Shown here piece after piece: positions 1-8,253 of a stretch of 64,000 nucleotides of DNA. The position numbers were made by a program, and so were the translations under genes. Each line of letters begins with the position of its first letter. Positions within the stretch are counted from its first letter, which is position 1. Below the pieces are notes generated by a model. The model saw only the letters and a list, made by a program, of their open reading frames with translations, was not told where the DNA came from and ran no database searches. This stretch comes from Aquabacterium humicola (lineage in GTDB: Bacteria > Pseudomonadota > Gammaproteobacteria > Burkholderiales > Burkholderiaceae_C), in assembly GCF_030167915.1 (NCBI RefSeq), contig NZ_JARGNB010000009.1, positions 156,481-220,480 on the forward strand, given 5' to 3'.

Positions 1-640
1 ACTGGCCGGCATCGTCGAAGGGGGCCGCATCGATCTGGCGGCCTCCTGCACCGGGCTGATCAATCCGAAGCAGCGGCTGTCGGTCGGCGAGCGGCTGGCA
101 CCCGGCGATGCCATCGTGCTGCTCGATTCGAGCGGCATCCATGCCAACGGCCTGAGCCTCGCGCGCAAGCTGGTCGAGCGGCTGCCGAACGGCTGGCTGA
201 CCGAAGTGGCGCCGGGCCTCGGCTACGGCGCGGCGCTGCTGGCGCCGACGACGCTGTATTCGCCGGTCACCGAAGCGCTGTGGCAGGCCGGCATCGTTCC
301 GCACTACTGCGCCAACATCACCGGCCACGGCTGGCGCAAGCTGCTGCGGCATCCCGGCGCGTTCACCTACCGCATCGACACGCTGCCGCCGGTGCCGCCG
401 GTGCTGTCGTTCATCCAGCGCGAGGCGAAGCAGGACGACCGCGAGGCCTACAGCACGCTGAACATGGGCGCCGGCTTCGCGCTCTTCGTCGCGGCGGACG
501 ACGCGGCACGCTGCGTCGAGATCGCGCAGGCGCAAGGCATCGACGCACGCGTCGCGGGCCGGATCGAAGCGGGTCCGAAGCGCCTGCTGATCGAGCCGCT
601 GGGCATCACCTTCGGCGACGAAGACCTGCAGCTGCGCTAG
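1..640 (+). CDS. PurM-like AIR synthase-related protein, C-terminal part
   Basis: The reading frame is open from the first bases of the window, so the start lies upstream. About 213 residues remain and they match the C-terminal half of the PurM/AIR synthase fold, with a conserved SSGxHxNG segment and the TLNMGAGF strand that matches the TFNxGxGM segment of PurM. AIR synthase closes the imidazole ring in purine synthesis. The usual LTGGG(F/L) segment of true PurM is replaced here by ITGHGWRKLLR, which I associate with the PurM-like paralogue group rather than the biosynthetic enzyme. The family call is firm; whether it makes AIR is not known. Confidence 0.75.
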   Translation, partial: LAGIVEGGRIDLAASCTGLINPKQRLSVGERLAPGDAIVLLDSSGIHANGLSLARKLVERLPNGWLTEVAPGLGYGAALLAPTTLYSPVTEALWQAGIVPHYCANITGHGWRKLLRHPGAFTYRIDTLPPVPPVLSFIQREAKQDDREAYSTLNMGAGFALFVAADDAARCVEIAQAQGIDARVAGRIEAGPKRLLIEPLGITFGDEDLQLR

Positions 641-694
641 CCCGGCGCCGCGCCACGAGAGGCCTGTCCCGCCGGGTGGTCGGGCCGCCTCGCC

Positions 695-700
695 TACAAT
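695..700 (+). promoter_or_regulatory. -10 element of the 4.5S RNA gene
   Basis: TACAAT lies seven bases before the 5' end of the 4.5S RNA, the right distance for a -10 box. No good -35 hexamer is visible at the matching distance, so the promoter call rests on the -10 and its position. Confidence 0.5.
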
Positions 701-707
701 CGTTCGT

Positions 708-802
708 GACGGGCCTCCTCGCATGGAAGCGCGGCCAACCGGGTCAGGTCGGGAACGAAGCAGCCCTAACCGTTGCGACCAGTGCCGAGGGCAAGGCTCG
801 TC
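708..802 (+). ncRNA. ffs: 4.5S RNA (signal recognition particle RNA)
   Basis: This is the bacterial SRP RNA, which binds Ffh and targets nascent membrane proteins to FtsY. The apical domain is recognisable: the GTCAGGTC strand, a GGAA-type tetraloop and the opposing GAAGCAGCC strand at about 742-765. The two ends, GACGGGCCT at 708 and AGGCTCGTC ending at 802, pair over nine positions, which sets the length at 95 nt. It stands alone between the PurM-like gene and a small secreted protein; dnaX, its neighbour in many proteobacteria, is not next to it. The rest of the 641-1009 gap shows no other gene. Confidence 0.93.
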
Positions 803-1009
803 ACCCTCACCAGCGTCAGCGCACCGTGCCATCCGAGTGCAGCATCGGCGCAACGCTTTGAGCGCGTGGTAACGCGCGGCGACCTCGCGACGTCAACCCG
901 CCCCCACCTGCGACGTTAAGATCATGGAGGTAGTGCTGCGCCCCTTCCGTGCATCGAGTTTCGAGCGGGCGTCTTGGCTCTTTCCCTCGAATCCAACCAG
1001 GAGTTGCTG

Positions 1010-1405
1010 ATGAAGATGAAGACTGCTCTCTCGCTGATCGCCACCGTGGCCGCCGCGATGGTCGCCCAAGCCGCCTACGCGCAAGCCGCCTCGTCGCCGA
1101 GCCGTGCCGAAGTGAAGGCCGAGGCCAAGAAGGCCGTCAAGGAAGGCAAGACCGCCGCTGGCGAAGCCACGCCGGGCGCCGCGCCGGCCGCGACCGGCAA
1201 GAGCGACAAGGCCCGTGCCGACGTGAAGGCCGAGACCAAGGCCGCCGTCAAGGAAGGCAAGACCCCGAAGGCTGGCGAAGCCACCCCGGCCGCTGCCACG
1301 GCCACGGGCACGTCCGACAAGGCCCGCGCCGACGTGAAGGCCGAGACCAAGAAGGCCGTCAAGGAAGGCACCACTCTGCCGGCCGGCGAAGCCACCAAGA
1401 AGTGA
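1010..1405 (+). CDS. Small secreted protein with three Lys/Ala-rich repeats
   Basis: I do not recognise a functional family with certainty. The ATG at 1010 follows an AGGAG ribosome binding site at 998-1002 and begins a clear Sec signal peptide ending near AYAQA (about residues 1-25). The mature part is three imperfect repeats of roughly 35 residues, each with the pattern RA(E/D)VKAE(A/T)K(K/A)AVKEGK followed by AGEAT. The sequence is highly charged, helical and free of cysteine. It resembles short DUF4148-like periplasmic proteins common in Burkholderiales. The hairpin at 1434 ends the transcript. A structural or stress-related periplasmic role is only a guess. Confidence 0.75.
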   Translation: MKMKTALSLIATVAAAMVAQAAYAQAASSPSRAEVKAEAKKAVKEGKTAAGEATPGAAPAATGKSDKARADVKAETKAAVKEGKTPKAGEATPAAATATGTSDKARADVKAETKKAVKEGTTLPAGEATKK

Positions 1406-1433
1406 TTCCGGGTCGGGCATCGCCCGACATGCG

Positions 1434-1459
1434 AAACGGCCGCCCTCGGGCGGCCGTTT
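1434..1459. terminator. Bidirectional hairpin terminator
   Basis: AAACGGCCGCC and GGCGGCCGTTT form an 11-bp stem around a CTCG loop. The outer A/T tracts serve both strands, so it can end the small secreted protein gene on the plus strand and the kinase operon, whose stop is at 1482, on the minus strand. Confidence 0.75.
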
Positions 1460-1481
1460 GCTCTTGGCGGCCAGCAGGCCG

Positions 1482-3920
1482 TCAGCCGGCCTGCCGGAAG
1501 GCCATCACGGCCTGATTGCGCAGCGTGCGCAGCAGCGCCAGCTCGCGCTCGCCGAGCTCCAGCGCGCCAGGCGCCGCCTTGTCGCCGTAGATCAGTGCGA
1601 ACGGCGCGTTCTTCATCGACATCGGCAGCAGCACGAAGGATGCGGCATGGACCTGTGTCGGATACCAGGCCGGCAGCCGCTGCGCGATGTGCGGCGCCAG
1701 CGCATCGGTGATCAGCGTGTCGACGTTCTTCAGGCACACCGCTGCGAAGAGATCCGGCGCGACGCTGCGCTTCAGGTCGACGCGGAAGACCTTGGCCACC
1801 GCCTCCACCTGGTGGCCGAGGCCGAAACGGCCGACCATCGTGTCGGTCTTCGGGTCGCGCAGACAGAAGACGACGCGCTGGAACCCCAGGCCGCGGTACA
1901 TCGTCTCGAGGATCATGCGCAGCACCTCGTTGAGCTTGAACTGCTCCGAGGCCATGGAGTTCGTGATGTCCTGGATGCCCGCGGCCAGCATCTCGACGAC
2001 GCGTTCGGGCGCCACGCTGGCACCCGCCCCCGTGCTCACGACGGCCGCGGCGGCTTTCGCCGGGTCCAGCGGCTGTGTGGCCTGCAACTCGTAGGGTGAC
2101 AGCGAATCGCCGGCGTCCTTCGGCGCGCGTTCGGCCGCTGCGGCGGCCGCCGCGGCCACCTTCGACGTGACGGCTTTCGGCAGCTGCAGACCCATCGCCG
2201 GCGCCAGCTGCGCCAGGCGCTGCTGCGCGGCGGTGACCGCTGCCTGCAGTTCCTTCGCACCGATCGCCAGCACCTTGCCGAAACGCTCGCTGATCGCTGC
2301 CAGCTTGCCGGCCACCTGGTCCGGCTCGGCGTTCAGCAACACGTCGGCCGTCTCGTTGGCCGCCGCAGCCAGCCAGCGCAGGCGCTCGGGGCCACGTTCG
2401 GCGGCACGGCTCGGCGGGTCTCCACCGGGGCGATGCATGCAGCGTTGCAGATTGTCCGGCAGGCCCCAGGCGCGCGCGACGCCCAGGCCGAGCTGCTCGA
2501 AGCCGATGCCGAGTACACGCTCGGAGACGCTTTCCGCGGAAGGCCCGGGTCCGTCGGCGCGCCCCGCAGTCGTCTGCAGTTGCTCCCGGATGGTCTGTGC
2601 TTCCTCGGGGAAGTAGTACTCGGTCAGCAGGCGACCGAGGTTGTGGAACATCGCGCCGAGGAAGGCCTCCTCCGCGTCACGGGCCATCGGCGTCAGCTCG
2701 GTGGCCAGCTGTCCGGCCATCAGCGAACGCAGGAACTCGCCGCGCAGGCGCTGCGCATGGCCCTTGTCCTTCATGTGCTCCAGCAGCACCAGCGACAGCG
2801 CCATGTTGCGGATGCCGGCGAAGCCGACCAGCGCAACCGCGCGCGACACCGTGCTGATCGTGCCGCCGCCCGCGCTGCTGAAGTGCACGGTGTTGACCAT
2901 GCGCAGCAGCTTGTTGGTCAACGCGACGTCCTTCAGGATCTCGTTGGCCAGGCTGTTCAGGTTCTCCTTTTCGGAGGTCGCGATGCGCTGAATGCGCACC
3001 ACCGAATCGGACAGGGTCGGGAAGTCGCTTTTGTGGCGCATGCGCCGCAGCAGGAAGTCGAGCGTGCCGCTGGCGTTGGCAGCGGCGGCGGCCGCATCGG
3101 CCTGCGGCTGCAGCCAGGCTTGAAGCGCATCGCGCATCGCGCCCGCGCCGTCGTAGCGCAAGGCCGCATCGCGTGCGAGGGCCCGTTGCACGATCGCCCG
3201 CAGACCGTCATCGACCTGCACGCTGTCGGGCAGCCGCATGTCTTCGTTGACGATGCGATGGAGCGCGCGGTACGGGTCGCGCTCGCGCAGCATCGGCGTG
3301 CCGGTCAGCAGTTCGGCGAACAGCATGCCGGATGCGAAGACATCCATCACCGGCGACGGCGGCAGGCCGCGCGCGGCCTCCGGCGACATGTAGCCCGGCG
3401 TGCCGACGATGCGGCCGTCGCCGCTGTCGGCCACCCGCGCCGCGATGCCGAAGTCCATCACCCGCGCGCGCCCCTCGCCGTCGAGCAGGATGTTCGATGG
3501 CTTCAGGTCCCGGTGCACGATGCCCTGCTCGTGGGCCGTGCGCAGCGCGTCCAGCACGCCGACCATCAATGTCGCGGCTTCGCGCGGCGGCAGCGCACCG
3601 TTGCGCTTCAGGCGATCGGCCAGCGTGCGGCCGCGCACCAGTTCGAATACGAGGTAGGGCTGGCCGGCGTGTTCATCGGCCTCGAAGACCGGCACGATGT
3701 TCGGATGCGACAGGCGGCTGACCGCACGCGCTTCGTGCAGCCACTGACTGACCGCCAGCGTATCGGCGTCCGGACTCAGCAGCTTCAGCGCGACGTCGCG
3801 GTCGAGCCGCTCGTCGTGGGCAAGCCAGACCGTCGCCTGCGCGCCGCGGCCGAGCTCCTCGCCCAGGCGGAAGCGGCCGATTCGCCGTCCGTCGCGGGCC
3901 ACCACGGCCGTGCTGTTCAA
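1482..3920 (-). CDS. Ser/Thr protein kinase-HDOD-GAF fusion
   Basis: A Hanks-type kinase domain occupies residues 14-265 and looks active: GRG glycine loop, VALK with K46, E63 in helix C, HRDLKPSN at 136-143, DFG at 156-158 and GTPGYMSPE at 173-181. An HDOD domain (about 285-490) and a GAF-like domain (about 650-812) follow. HDOD domains are degenerate HD domains used in signalling. I chose the TTG start at 3920 because GGGAG lies six bases before it and it overlaps the stop of the upstream gene (ATTGA); a longer frame reading back to 5234 has no domain support and is antisense-like shadow. No membrane segment is visible. It should work with the upstream pseudokinase protein, with which it is translationally coupled. 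Confidence 0.85.
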   Translation of the reverse strand: MNSTAVVARDGRRIGRFRLGEELGRGAQATVWLAHDERLDRDVALKLLSPDADTLAVSQWLHEARAVSRLSHPNIVPVFEADEHAGQPYLVFELVRGRTLADRLKRNGALPPREAATLMVGVLDALRTAHEQGIVHRDLKPSNILLDGEGRARVMDFGIAARVADSGDGRIVGTPGYMSPEAARGLPPSPVMDVFASGMLFAELLTGTPMLRERDPYRALHRIVNEDMRLPDSVQVDDGLRAIVQRALARDAALRYDGAGAMRDALQAWLQPQADAAAAAANASGTLDFLLRRMRHKSDFPTLSDSVVRIQRIATSEKENLNSLANEILKDVALTNKLLRMVNTVHFSSAGGGTISTVSRAVALVGFAGIRNMALSLVLLEHMKDKGHAQRLRGEFLRSLMAGQLATELTPMARDAEEAFLGAMFHNLGRLLTEYYFPEEAQTIREQLQTTAGRADGPGPSAESVSERVLGIGFEQLGLGVARAWGLPDNLQRCMHRPGGDPPSRAAERGPERLRWLAAAANETADVLLNAEPDQVAGKLAAISERFGKVLAIGAKELQAAVTAAQQRLAQLAPAMGLQLPKAVTSKVAAAAAAAAERAPKDAGDSLSPYELQATQPLDPAKAAAAVVSTGAGASVAPERVVEMLAAGIQDITNSMASEQFKLNEVLRMILETMYRGLGFQRVVFCLRDPKTDTMVGRFGLGHQVEAVAKVFRVDLKRSVAPDLFAAVCLKNVDTLITDALAPHIAQRLPAWYPTQVHAASFVLLPMSMKNAPFALIYGDKAAPGALELGERELALLRTLRNQAVMAFRQAG

Positions 3921-5674
3921 TTCAGGCTCCCGAGCTGCGACGCACGGGCGCCAGGATCGTCGTCGCTGCCTGGCCGGATGCCTTGCGCGGCCAGCTGGAT
4001 CTCGCGCAGCGTGATGCCGAGCGCACGGGCGTAACGCTGCGCAATGCGCTGCAGGCCGCTGACCTGCTGGGCTGGCGGCAGTCCACCGAGGTCGACCACC
4101 TCGTTGGCACAACAGGCGGCCAGGCGCAGCACTTCGTCGTCGGTGTCCGCGGAGCGGATCGGGCTGTTCGGCGCCACGCGGCGGATCATGTGCATCACGG
4201 CGTCGTCCAGGCCCCATTGGCGGGCCACGGCCGCGCCCAGGCTTTCGACGTCGGTGCCGAGCACGGCGAAGGCGGCGCCCTCTTCGCTCATGCCAGGTTC
4301 GTCGGGCTCGCCGGCCTTTGCCGCCGGCGCCGGCTGCATCAGGCGGCGGATCTGCTGTGCCTCGTCCGGGAAGTGGTACTGCACGACCAGGCGCCCCAGG
4401 TTCTGCATCAGCGACAGCAGGAACACCACTTCGGCGTCGTAGCCGGGTGGCCGCAGCCACTGGGCGATGCGCCCGGCACGGCGCACGCGTTCGAGCAGCC
4501 GATCGAGCTCGTCGGCCTGCTGCTCGCTCAGGGCGCCGGGCCAGGGCCGCAGCGACAGCGCCGCGCGGCGCACGCCGTCGAGCCCCATCATGGCGATCGA
4601 GCGTCGCACCGTCAGCACCGGTCCGCTGCCCGCGGCCATTGCCGCGCGGACCTGCGCGCTGTTGACCATGCGGATCATCTCGAAGGCCAGCGCGGTGTCC
4701 TGCAGCACGATTTCGGCAAGCTCGTTGGTGCGCTCGCGTTCCATCAGCGCCAGCCGGGCCGCCCGCGCGGCTCCCCCGGGCACCGCCGGCAAGACGCCGT
4801 TGGCACGGATCCGGTCCGCCAGTTGCGCGAGCGGTCCGCCACCCTGTCCGCCCTGGGTCGACAGCCAGCCCTCGAGCGCATGCGCGAAGGTCCGCGCATT
4901 GCGGTAGCGCTGCCGTTCCTGGCGATCGGTCGATCGGTTGACGATCGCGCGCAAGGCTTCGGGAATCTGATGCACCGTGCTCCACGGCAGACGCACCATG
5001 TCGCGCCCCTGCGGTGGCAGGCGTTCGATCACGGCCGCGACATCCGGCTGGTCGAGCGCCGCTGCGCCCGACAGCGCCTGGTGCAGCACGATGCCGAAGG
5101 CGAGCACGTCGCGCTCGGCCGCGAGCCGGTGCGCCTGGAGGCTGCCGGGAATCGCCACGCCGTCGGTCGGCGCGAGCGCGACGCCCAAGCCCATCACGCG
5201 GCAATGTCCGGTTTCGCCGATCAGCAGCATGCACGGCTGCAGGTCCTGGTGCGAGGCACCCGCCTCATGCGCGAACGCCAGCCCCTGCAAGGCCTGCAAT
5301 GCGCGCGGAACGATCTCCAGCGCCGGCAGGCCCTTGCCGGTCAGCGTCTCGGACAGCGTGGCGCTGTTGCCACGGTCGTAAGTGATGTAAGGCCACTGCT
5401 CGACCTCGCCGATCTCGACGACATGCGCCAGCGACGGATGGTCGACGCGCGCGGCCTTGCGGGCGGCCTCCCGCCAGCGATCCAGCCCCTCGGCATCCGC
5501 GGGACGGTTGCGCGGCATCGCGAGCACGAGGTCCTGTCCGTTGCGCGGGTCGGCCACCTGCCAGAGCATCGTGCGTACGCTCTTGCCGATCAGCTGCAGG
5601 AGCTGAAAGCGGCCGAAGTGACGCACCGCCTGAGGGCGGGACGCTGGAGGCTGAACGGTGGTGGGCGAAGGCAT
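3917..5674 (-). CDS. Pseudokinase-HDOD protein
   Basis: The N-terminal 260 residues have the outline of a Hanks kinase but lack the residues for catalysis: no glycine loop (GKSVRT at 30-35), M53 where the ATP-binding lysine should be, HQDLQPCM (142-149) for HRDLKPxN, and GLG (162-164) for DFG. The remainder is an HDOD domain (about 275-480) with a weakly conserved tail. It is first in a two-gene operon; its stop codon overlaps the start of the active kinase-HDOD-GAF gene by a few bases. Shared architecture suggests duplication followed by loss of catalysis in this copy, so a regulatory or scaffolding role toward the partner kinase is the natural inference. Length 585 residues. Confidence 0.85.
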   Translation of the reverse strand: MPSPTTVQPPASRPQAVRHFGRFQLLQLIGKSVRTMLWQVADPRNGQDLVLAMPRNRPADAEGLDRWREAARKAARVDHPSLAHVVEIGEVEQWPYITYDRGNSATLSETLTGKGLPALEIVPRALQALQGLAFAHEAGASHQDLQPCMLLIGETGHCRVMGLGVALAPTDGVAIPGSLQAHRLAAERDVLAFGIVLHQALSGAAALDQPDVAAVIERLPPQGRDMVRLPWSTVHQIPEALRAIVNRSTDRQERQRYRNARTFAHALEGWLSTQGGQGGGPLAQLADRIRANGVLPAVPGGAARAARLALMERERTNELAEIVLQDTALAFEMIRMVNSAQVRAAMAAGSGPVLTVRRSIAMMGLDGVRRAALSLRPWPGALSEQQADELDRLLERVRRAGRIAQWLRPPGYDAEVVFLLSLMQNLGRLVVQYHFPDEAQQIRRLMQPAPAAKAGEPDEPGMSEEGAAFAVLGTDVESLGAAVARQWGLDDAVMHMIRRVAPNSPIRSADTDDEVLRLAACCANEVVDLGGLPPAQQVSGLQRIAQRYARALGITLREIQLAAQGIRPGSDDDPGARASQLGSLN

Positions 5675-5842
5675 CGCAAGTATGGACAGCGGTGCCCCGA
5701 TTGGATCAAAGGGCCGAGGCGCCCGATGACCGGAACAGGCCCGGGATAGCGCACCAGATCACGGGGCGGGCACGTTCATACCCACGCCGGCCGACGGCAT
5801 CGGCGTGCGGGCGAGGCCGCTACCCAGGCCGGGCGCGAACGT

Positions 5843-5879
5843 CTATCGCAGCGATAGCGTTACAGCCACGGGCCGTGGC
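5843..5879. promoter_or_regulatory. Two adjacent 15-bp perfect palindromes
   Basis: CTATCGC-A-GCGATAG (5843-5857) and GCCACGG-G-CCGTGGC (5865-5879) lie seven bases apart in the 277-bp gap between the pseudokinase gene and trxA, which are divergent. Each has seven-base perfect arms around a single centre base, as expected for a dimer-binding operator or a small hairpin. A further hairpin (AGGCCC/GGGCCT, 5915-5933) precedes the trxA ribosome binding site. Which regulator binds is unknown. Nothing else is seen in the gap. Confidence 0.45.
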
Positions 5880-5951
5880 CGGTGGGGCCAAGCCCTTTAT
5901 GTCAGAATTCTCGAAGGCCCTCTTTCGGGGCCTCTCCCCCGAGGAACCGCG

Positions 5952-6281
5952 ATGAGCAGTGAACTGATCAAGGAAGTCACCGACCAATCGTTCGACGCCG
6001 AGGTCCTGAAGTCCGAGACCCCCGTGCTGGTGGACTACTGGGCCGAATGGTGCGGCCCGTGCAAGATGATTGCGCCGATCCTGGACGAGACGGCCAAGGA
6101 GTTCAACGGCCGCCTGCAGATCGCGAAGCTCAACGTCGATGACAACCGCGACGTGCCCGCGAAGTACGGCATCCGCGGCATCCCGACACTGATGCTCTTC
6201 AAAGGCGGCCAGCTCGCGGCAACGAAGGTGGGCGCCCTGTCGAAAGCCCAGTTGACGGCCTTCCTGCAGCCGCACCTATAA
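5952..6281 (+). CDS. trxA: Thioredoxin 1
   Basis: Small cytoplasmic dithiol protein that keeps protein thiols reduced and supplies electrons to ribonucleotide reductase and others. The redox motif WCGPCK is present at about residues 33-38, followed by the cis-proline segment GIPTLMLF, and the length of 109 residues is standard. The ATG at 5952 follows GAGGAA. It lies directly before rho, the order also found in Escherichia coli and many proteobacteria. The end of the gene carries the rho promoter. Confidence 0.97.
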   Translation: MSSELIKEVTDQSFDAEVLKSETPVLVDYWAEWCGPCKMIAPILDETAKEFNGRLQIAKLNVDDNRDVPAKYGIRGIPTLMLFKGGQLAATKVGALSKAQLTAFLQPHL

Positions 6282-6282
6282 T
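6252..6282 (+). promoter_or_regulatory. Sigma-70 type promoter for rho inside the trxA 3' end
   Basis: TTGACG (6252-6257) and TATAAT (6277-6282) are separated by 19 bp, slightly longer than the ideal 17, but both hexamers are near consensus. They overlap the last codons of trxA and leave a leader of about 230 bases before rho. A long leader fits the known autoregulation of rho by attenuation in enterobacteria; that parallel is inference. Confidence 0.65.
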
Positions 6283-6520
6283 TCGCCCCATTGCAGCGGG
6301 TGGTGACGCCACAAGCGCGCCCCCGCCGCCGCAGGATCTGCCACCACGCTGCCGGCACAGCCGGCTCTCGACAGAACGCGTGGTTCCGGCCCCAACCCCA
6401 GCGCATCGTCTTTTCTCCGCCGCGCGCGGAGCTGTTGCTGCAGCGGTTCGTGCCTCGACATCCGGCCCCAAGCGACCCTGGCAAGGCGCCCGGCTCACCA
6501 CCCCAGGGTGATTCCCCCTT

Positions 6521-7783
6521 ATGCATCTTTCCGAACTGAAGGCGCAACACGTCTCCGAGCTCATCAAGATGGGCGAAGCGCTGGAGATCGACAACGTCGC
6601 TCGCATGCGCAAGCAGGAGCTGATGTTCGCCATCATGAAAAAGCGCGCCAAGGGCGGCGAACAGGTGTTCGGCGACGGCGTGCTCGAGGTGCTGCCGGAT
6701 GGCTTCGGCTTCCTGCGCTCGATCGACACCAGCTACATGGCGTCGACCGACGACATCTACCTGTCGCCGAGCCAGATCCGCCGCTTCAACCTACACACCG
6801 GCGACATGATCGAAGGCGAGGTGCGGGTCCCCAAGGACGGCGAGCGCTACTTCGCGCTCGTGAAGGTCGACCGCGTGAACGGCCTGACGCCCGAGGAGAG
6901 CAAGCACAAGATCATGTTCGAGAACTTGACGCCGCTCTTCCCGAAGGAGCCGTTCAAGCTCGAGCGCGACATCAAGAACGAAGAGAACATCACCAGCCGC
7001 ATCATCGACCTGATCGCGCCGATCGGCAAAGGCCAGCGCGCGCTGCTGGTCGCGCAGCCGAAGACCGGCAAGACGGTGATGATGCAGCACATCGCGCATG
7101 CGCTCGTCGCCAACCATCCCGAGATCCACCTGATCGTGCTGCTCGTCGACGAGCGGCCCGAGGAAGTGACCGAGATGCAGCGCACGGTGCGCGGCGAGGT
7201 CATCAGCTCGACCTTCGACGAGCCGGCCGCGCGCCACGTGCAGGTGGCCGAGATGGTCATCGAGCGCGCGAAGCGCCTGGTCGAGCTGAAGAAGGACGTC
7301 GTGATCCTGCTCGACTCGATCACCCGCCTCGCCCGCGCCTACAACAACGTGCTGCCGTCCTCCGGCAAGGTGCTCACCGGTGGTGTCGACGCCAACGCGC
7401 TGCAGCGCCCGAAACGCTTCTTCGGCGCCGCGCGCAACGTCGAGGAAGGCGGCTCGCTGACCATCATCGGCACCGCGCTGATCGACACCGGCAGCCGCAT
7501 GGACGAGGTGATCTACGAAGAGTTCAAGGGCACCGGCAACTGCGAGATCCACCTCGATCGCCGCATGGCCGAGAAGCGCGTCTACCCGTCGATCCTGATC
7601 AACAAGTCAGGCACGCGGCGCGAGGAGATGCTGCTGAAGCCGGAGATCCTCCAGAAGACCTGGATCCTGCGCAAGCTGCTCTATCCGATGGACGAGATCG
7701 AGGCGATGGAGTTCATCCTCGACAAGATGAAGTCGAGCAAGAACAACCTGGACTTCTTCGACATGATGCGGCGCGGCGGGTGA
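6521..7783 (+). CDS. rho: Transcription termination factor Rho
   Basis: Hexameric RNA-dependent ATPase that ends transcription at Rho-dependent sites. The N-terminal Rho domain (MHLSELK start) and the RNA-binding OSB fold with FGFLR and YLSPSQIR are present, followed by the RecA-type ATPase with Walker A PKTGKT at about 181-186 and the [10 protein letters not shown] and [13 protein letters not shown] segments. At 420 residues it has the usual length for betaproteobacteria. It sits between trxA and rpmE2, a common order. Confidence 0.98.
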   Translation: MHLSELKAQHVSELIKMGEALEIDNVARMRKQELMFAIMKKRAKGGEQVFGDGVLEVLPDGFGFLRSIDTSYMASTDDIYLSPSQIRRFNLHTGDMIEGEVRVPKDGERYFALVKVDRVNGLTPEESKHKIMFENLTPLFPKEPFKLERDIKNEENITSRIIDLIAPIGKGQRALLVAQPKTGKTVMMQHIAHALVANHPEIHLIVLLVDERPEEVTEMQRTVRGEVISSTFDEPAARHVQVAEMVIERAKRLVELKKDVVILLDSITRLARAYNNVLPSSGKVLTGGVDANALQRPKRFFGAARNVEEGGSLTIIGTALIDTGSRMDEVIYEEFKGTGNCEIHLDRRMAEKRVYPSILINKSGTRREEMLLKPEILQKTWILRKLLYPMDEIEAMEFILDKMKSSKNNLDFFDMMRRGG

Positions 7784-7810
7784 TTCCGCCGTCAGGCTAT
7801 AATTTCGGGT

Positions 7811-7855
7811 TTTCCGCTTCTGGCGGTTCCGCTTATCGTGGTTCCGCTCCTGGTA
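7811..7855 (+). repeat. Three tandem 15-bp imperfect repeats
   Basis: Between rho and rpmE2 the unit TTCCGCT plus eight bases occurs three times in register (7811-7825, 7826-7840, 7841-7855), just after a TATAAT at 7798-7803 that could be the rpmE2 -10 box. The repeats would lie in the rpmE2 leader. A role in binding protein L31 or another factor is possible but unsupported. Confidence 0.55.
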
Positions 7856-7907
7856 AGTGCGCACGCATGGTGCGGCGTGGCTGCCAACACACCCGGCGAG
7901 GTTTCGT

Positions 7908-8177
7908 ATGAAAGAAGGCATCCACCCCAACTACCGCGAAGTCTGCTTCGTGGACCTGTCCAACGGTTTCAAGTTCGTCACCCGCTCGACGGTGCAGACC
8001 AAGGAAACCGTCAAGATGGACGACGGCCGCGAGCTGCCGCTGGTGAAGCTGGAAACGACCAGCGAAACCCACCCGTTCTACACGGGCACGCAGAAGAGCA
8101 TCGACAACCTCGGCGGCCGCGTCGAGAAGTTCCGCAACAAGTTCGCGCGCGTCGGTCTGGCCAAGAAGTCGGCCTGA
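7908..8177 (+). CDS. rpmE2: 50S ribosomal protein L31 type B
   Basis: Protein of the large ribosomal subunit near the central protuberance. The start at 7908 has GAGG just upstream and gives 89 residues beginning MKEGIHPNYREV, the standard type B opening. The segment SxTHPFYTG and the lysine-rich tail fit. The zinc-binding cysteine pairs of the other L31 form are absent (a single Cys), so this is the zinc-independent paralogue. It is the last gene before a strong terminator. Confidence 0.95.
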   Translation: MKEGIHPNYREVCFVDLSNGFKFVTRSTVQTKETVKMDDGRELPLVKLETTSETHPFYTGTQKSIDNLGGRVEKFRNKFARVGLAKKSA

Positions 8178-8204
8178 TCCAGACTTCCGTGCACACGGAC
8201 AACA

Positions 8205-8227
8205 GGGCAGCCTCGGCTGCCCTTTTT
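8205..8227 (+). terminator. Rho-independent terminator after rpmE2
   Basis: GGGCAGCC and GGCTGCCC form an eight-base stem with a two-base loop, followed directly by five T. It begins 27 bases after the rpmE2 stop. Confidence 0.9.
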
Positions 8228-8253
8228 GCTGCCCGCTCGGGCATCATCGACCG

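Noticed and set aside
3921..5234. Long N-terminal extension of the kinase-HDOD-GAF gene
   Set aside because: It overlaps the pseudokinase gene in another frame, has Arg/Ala/Pro-rich shadow composition, and a TTG with a ribosome binding site at 3920 explains the start.
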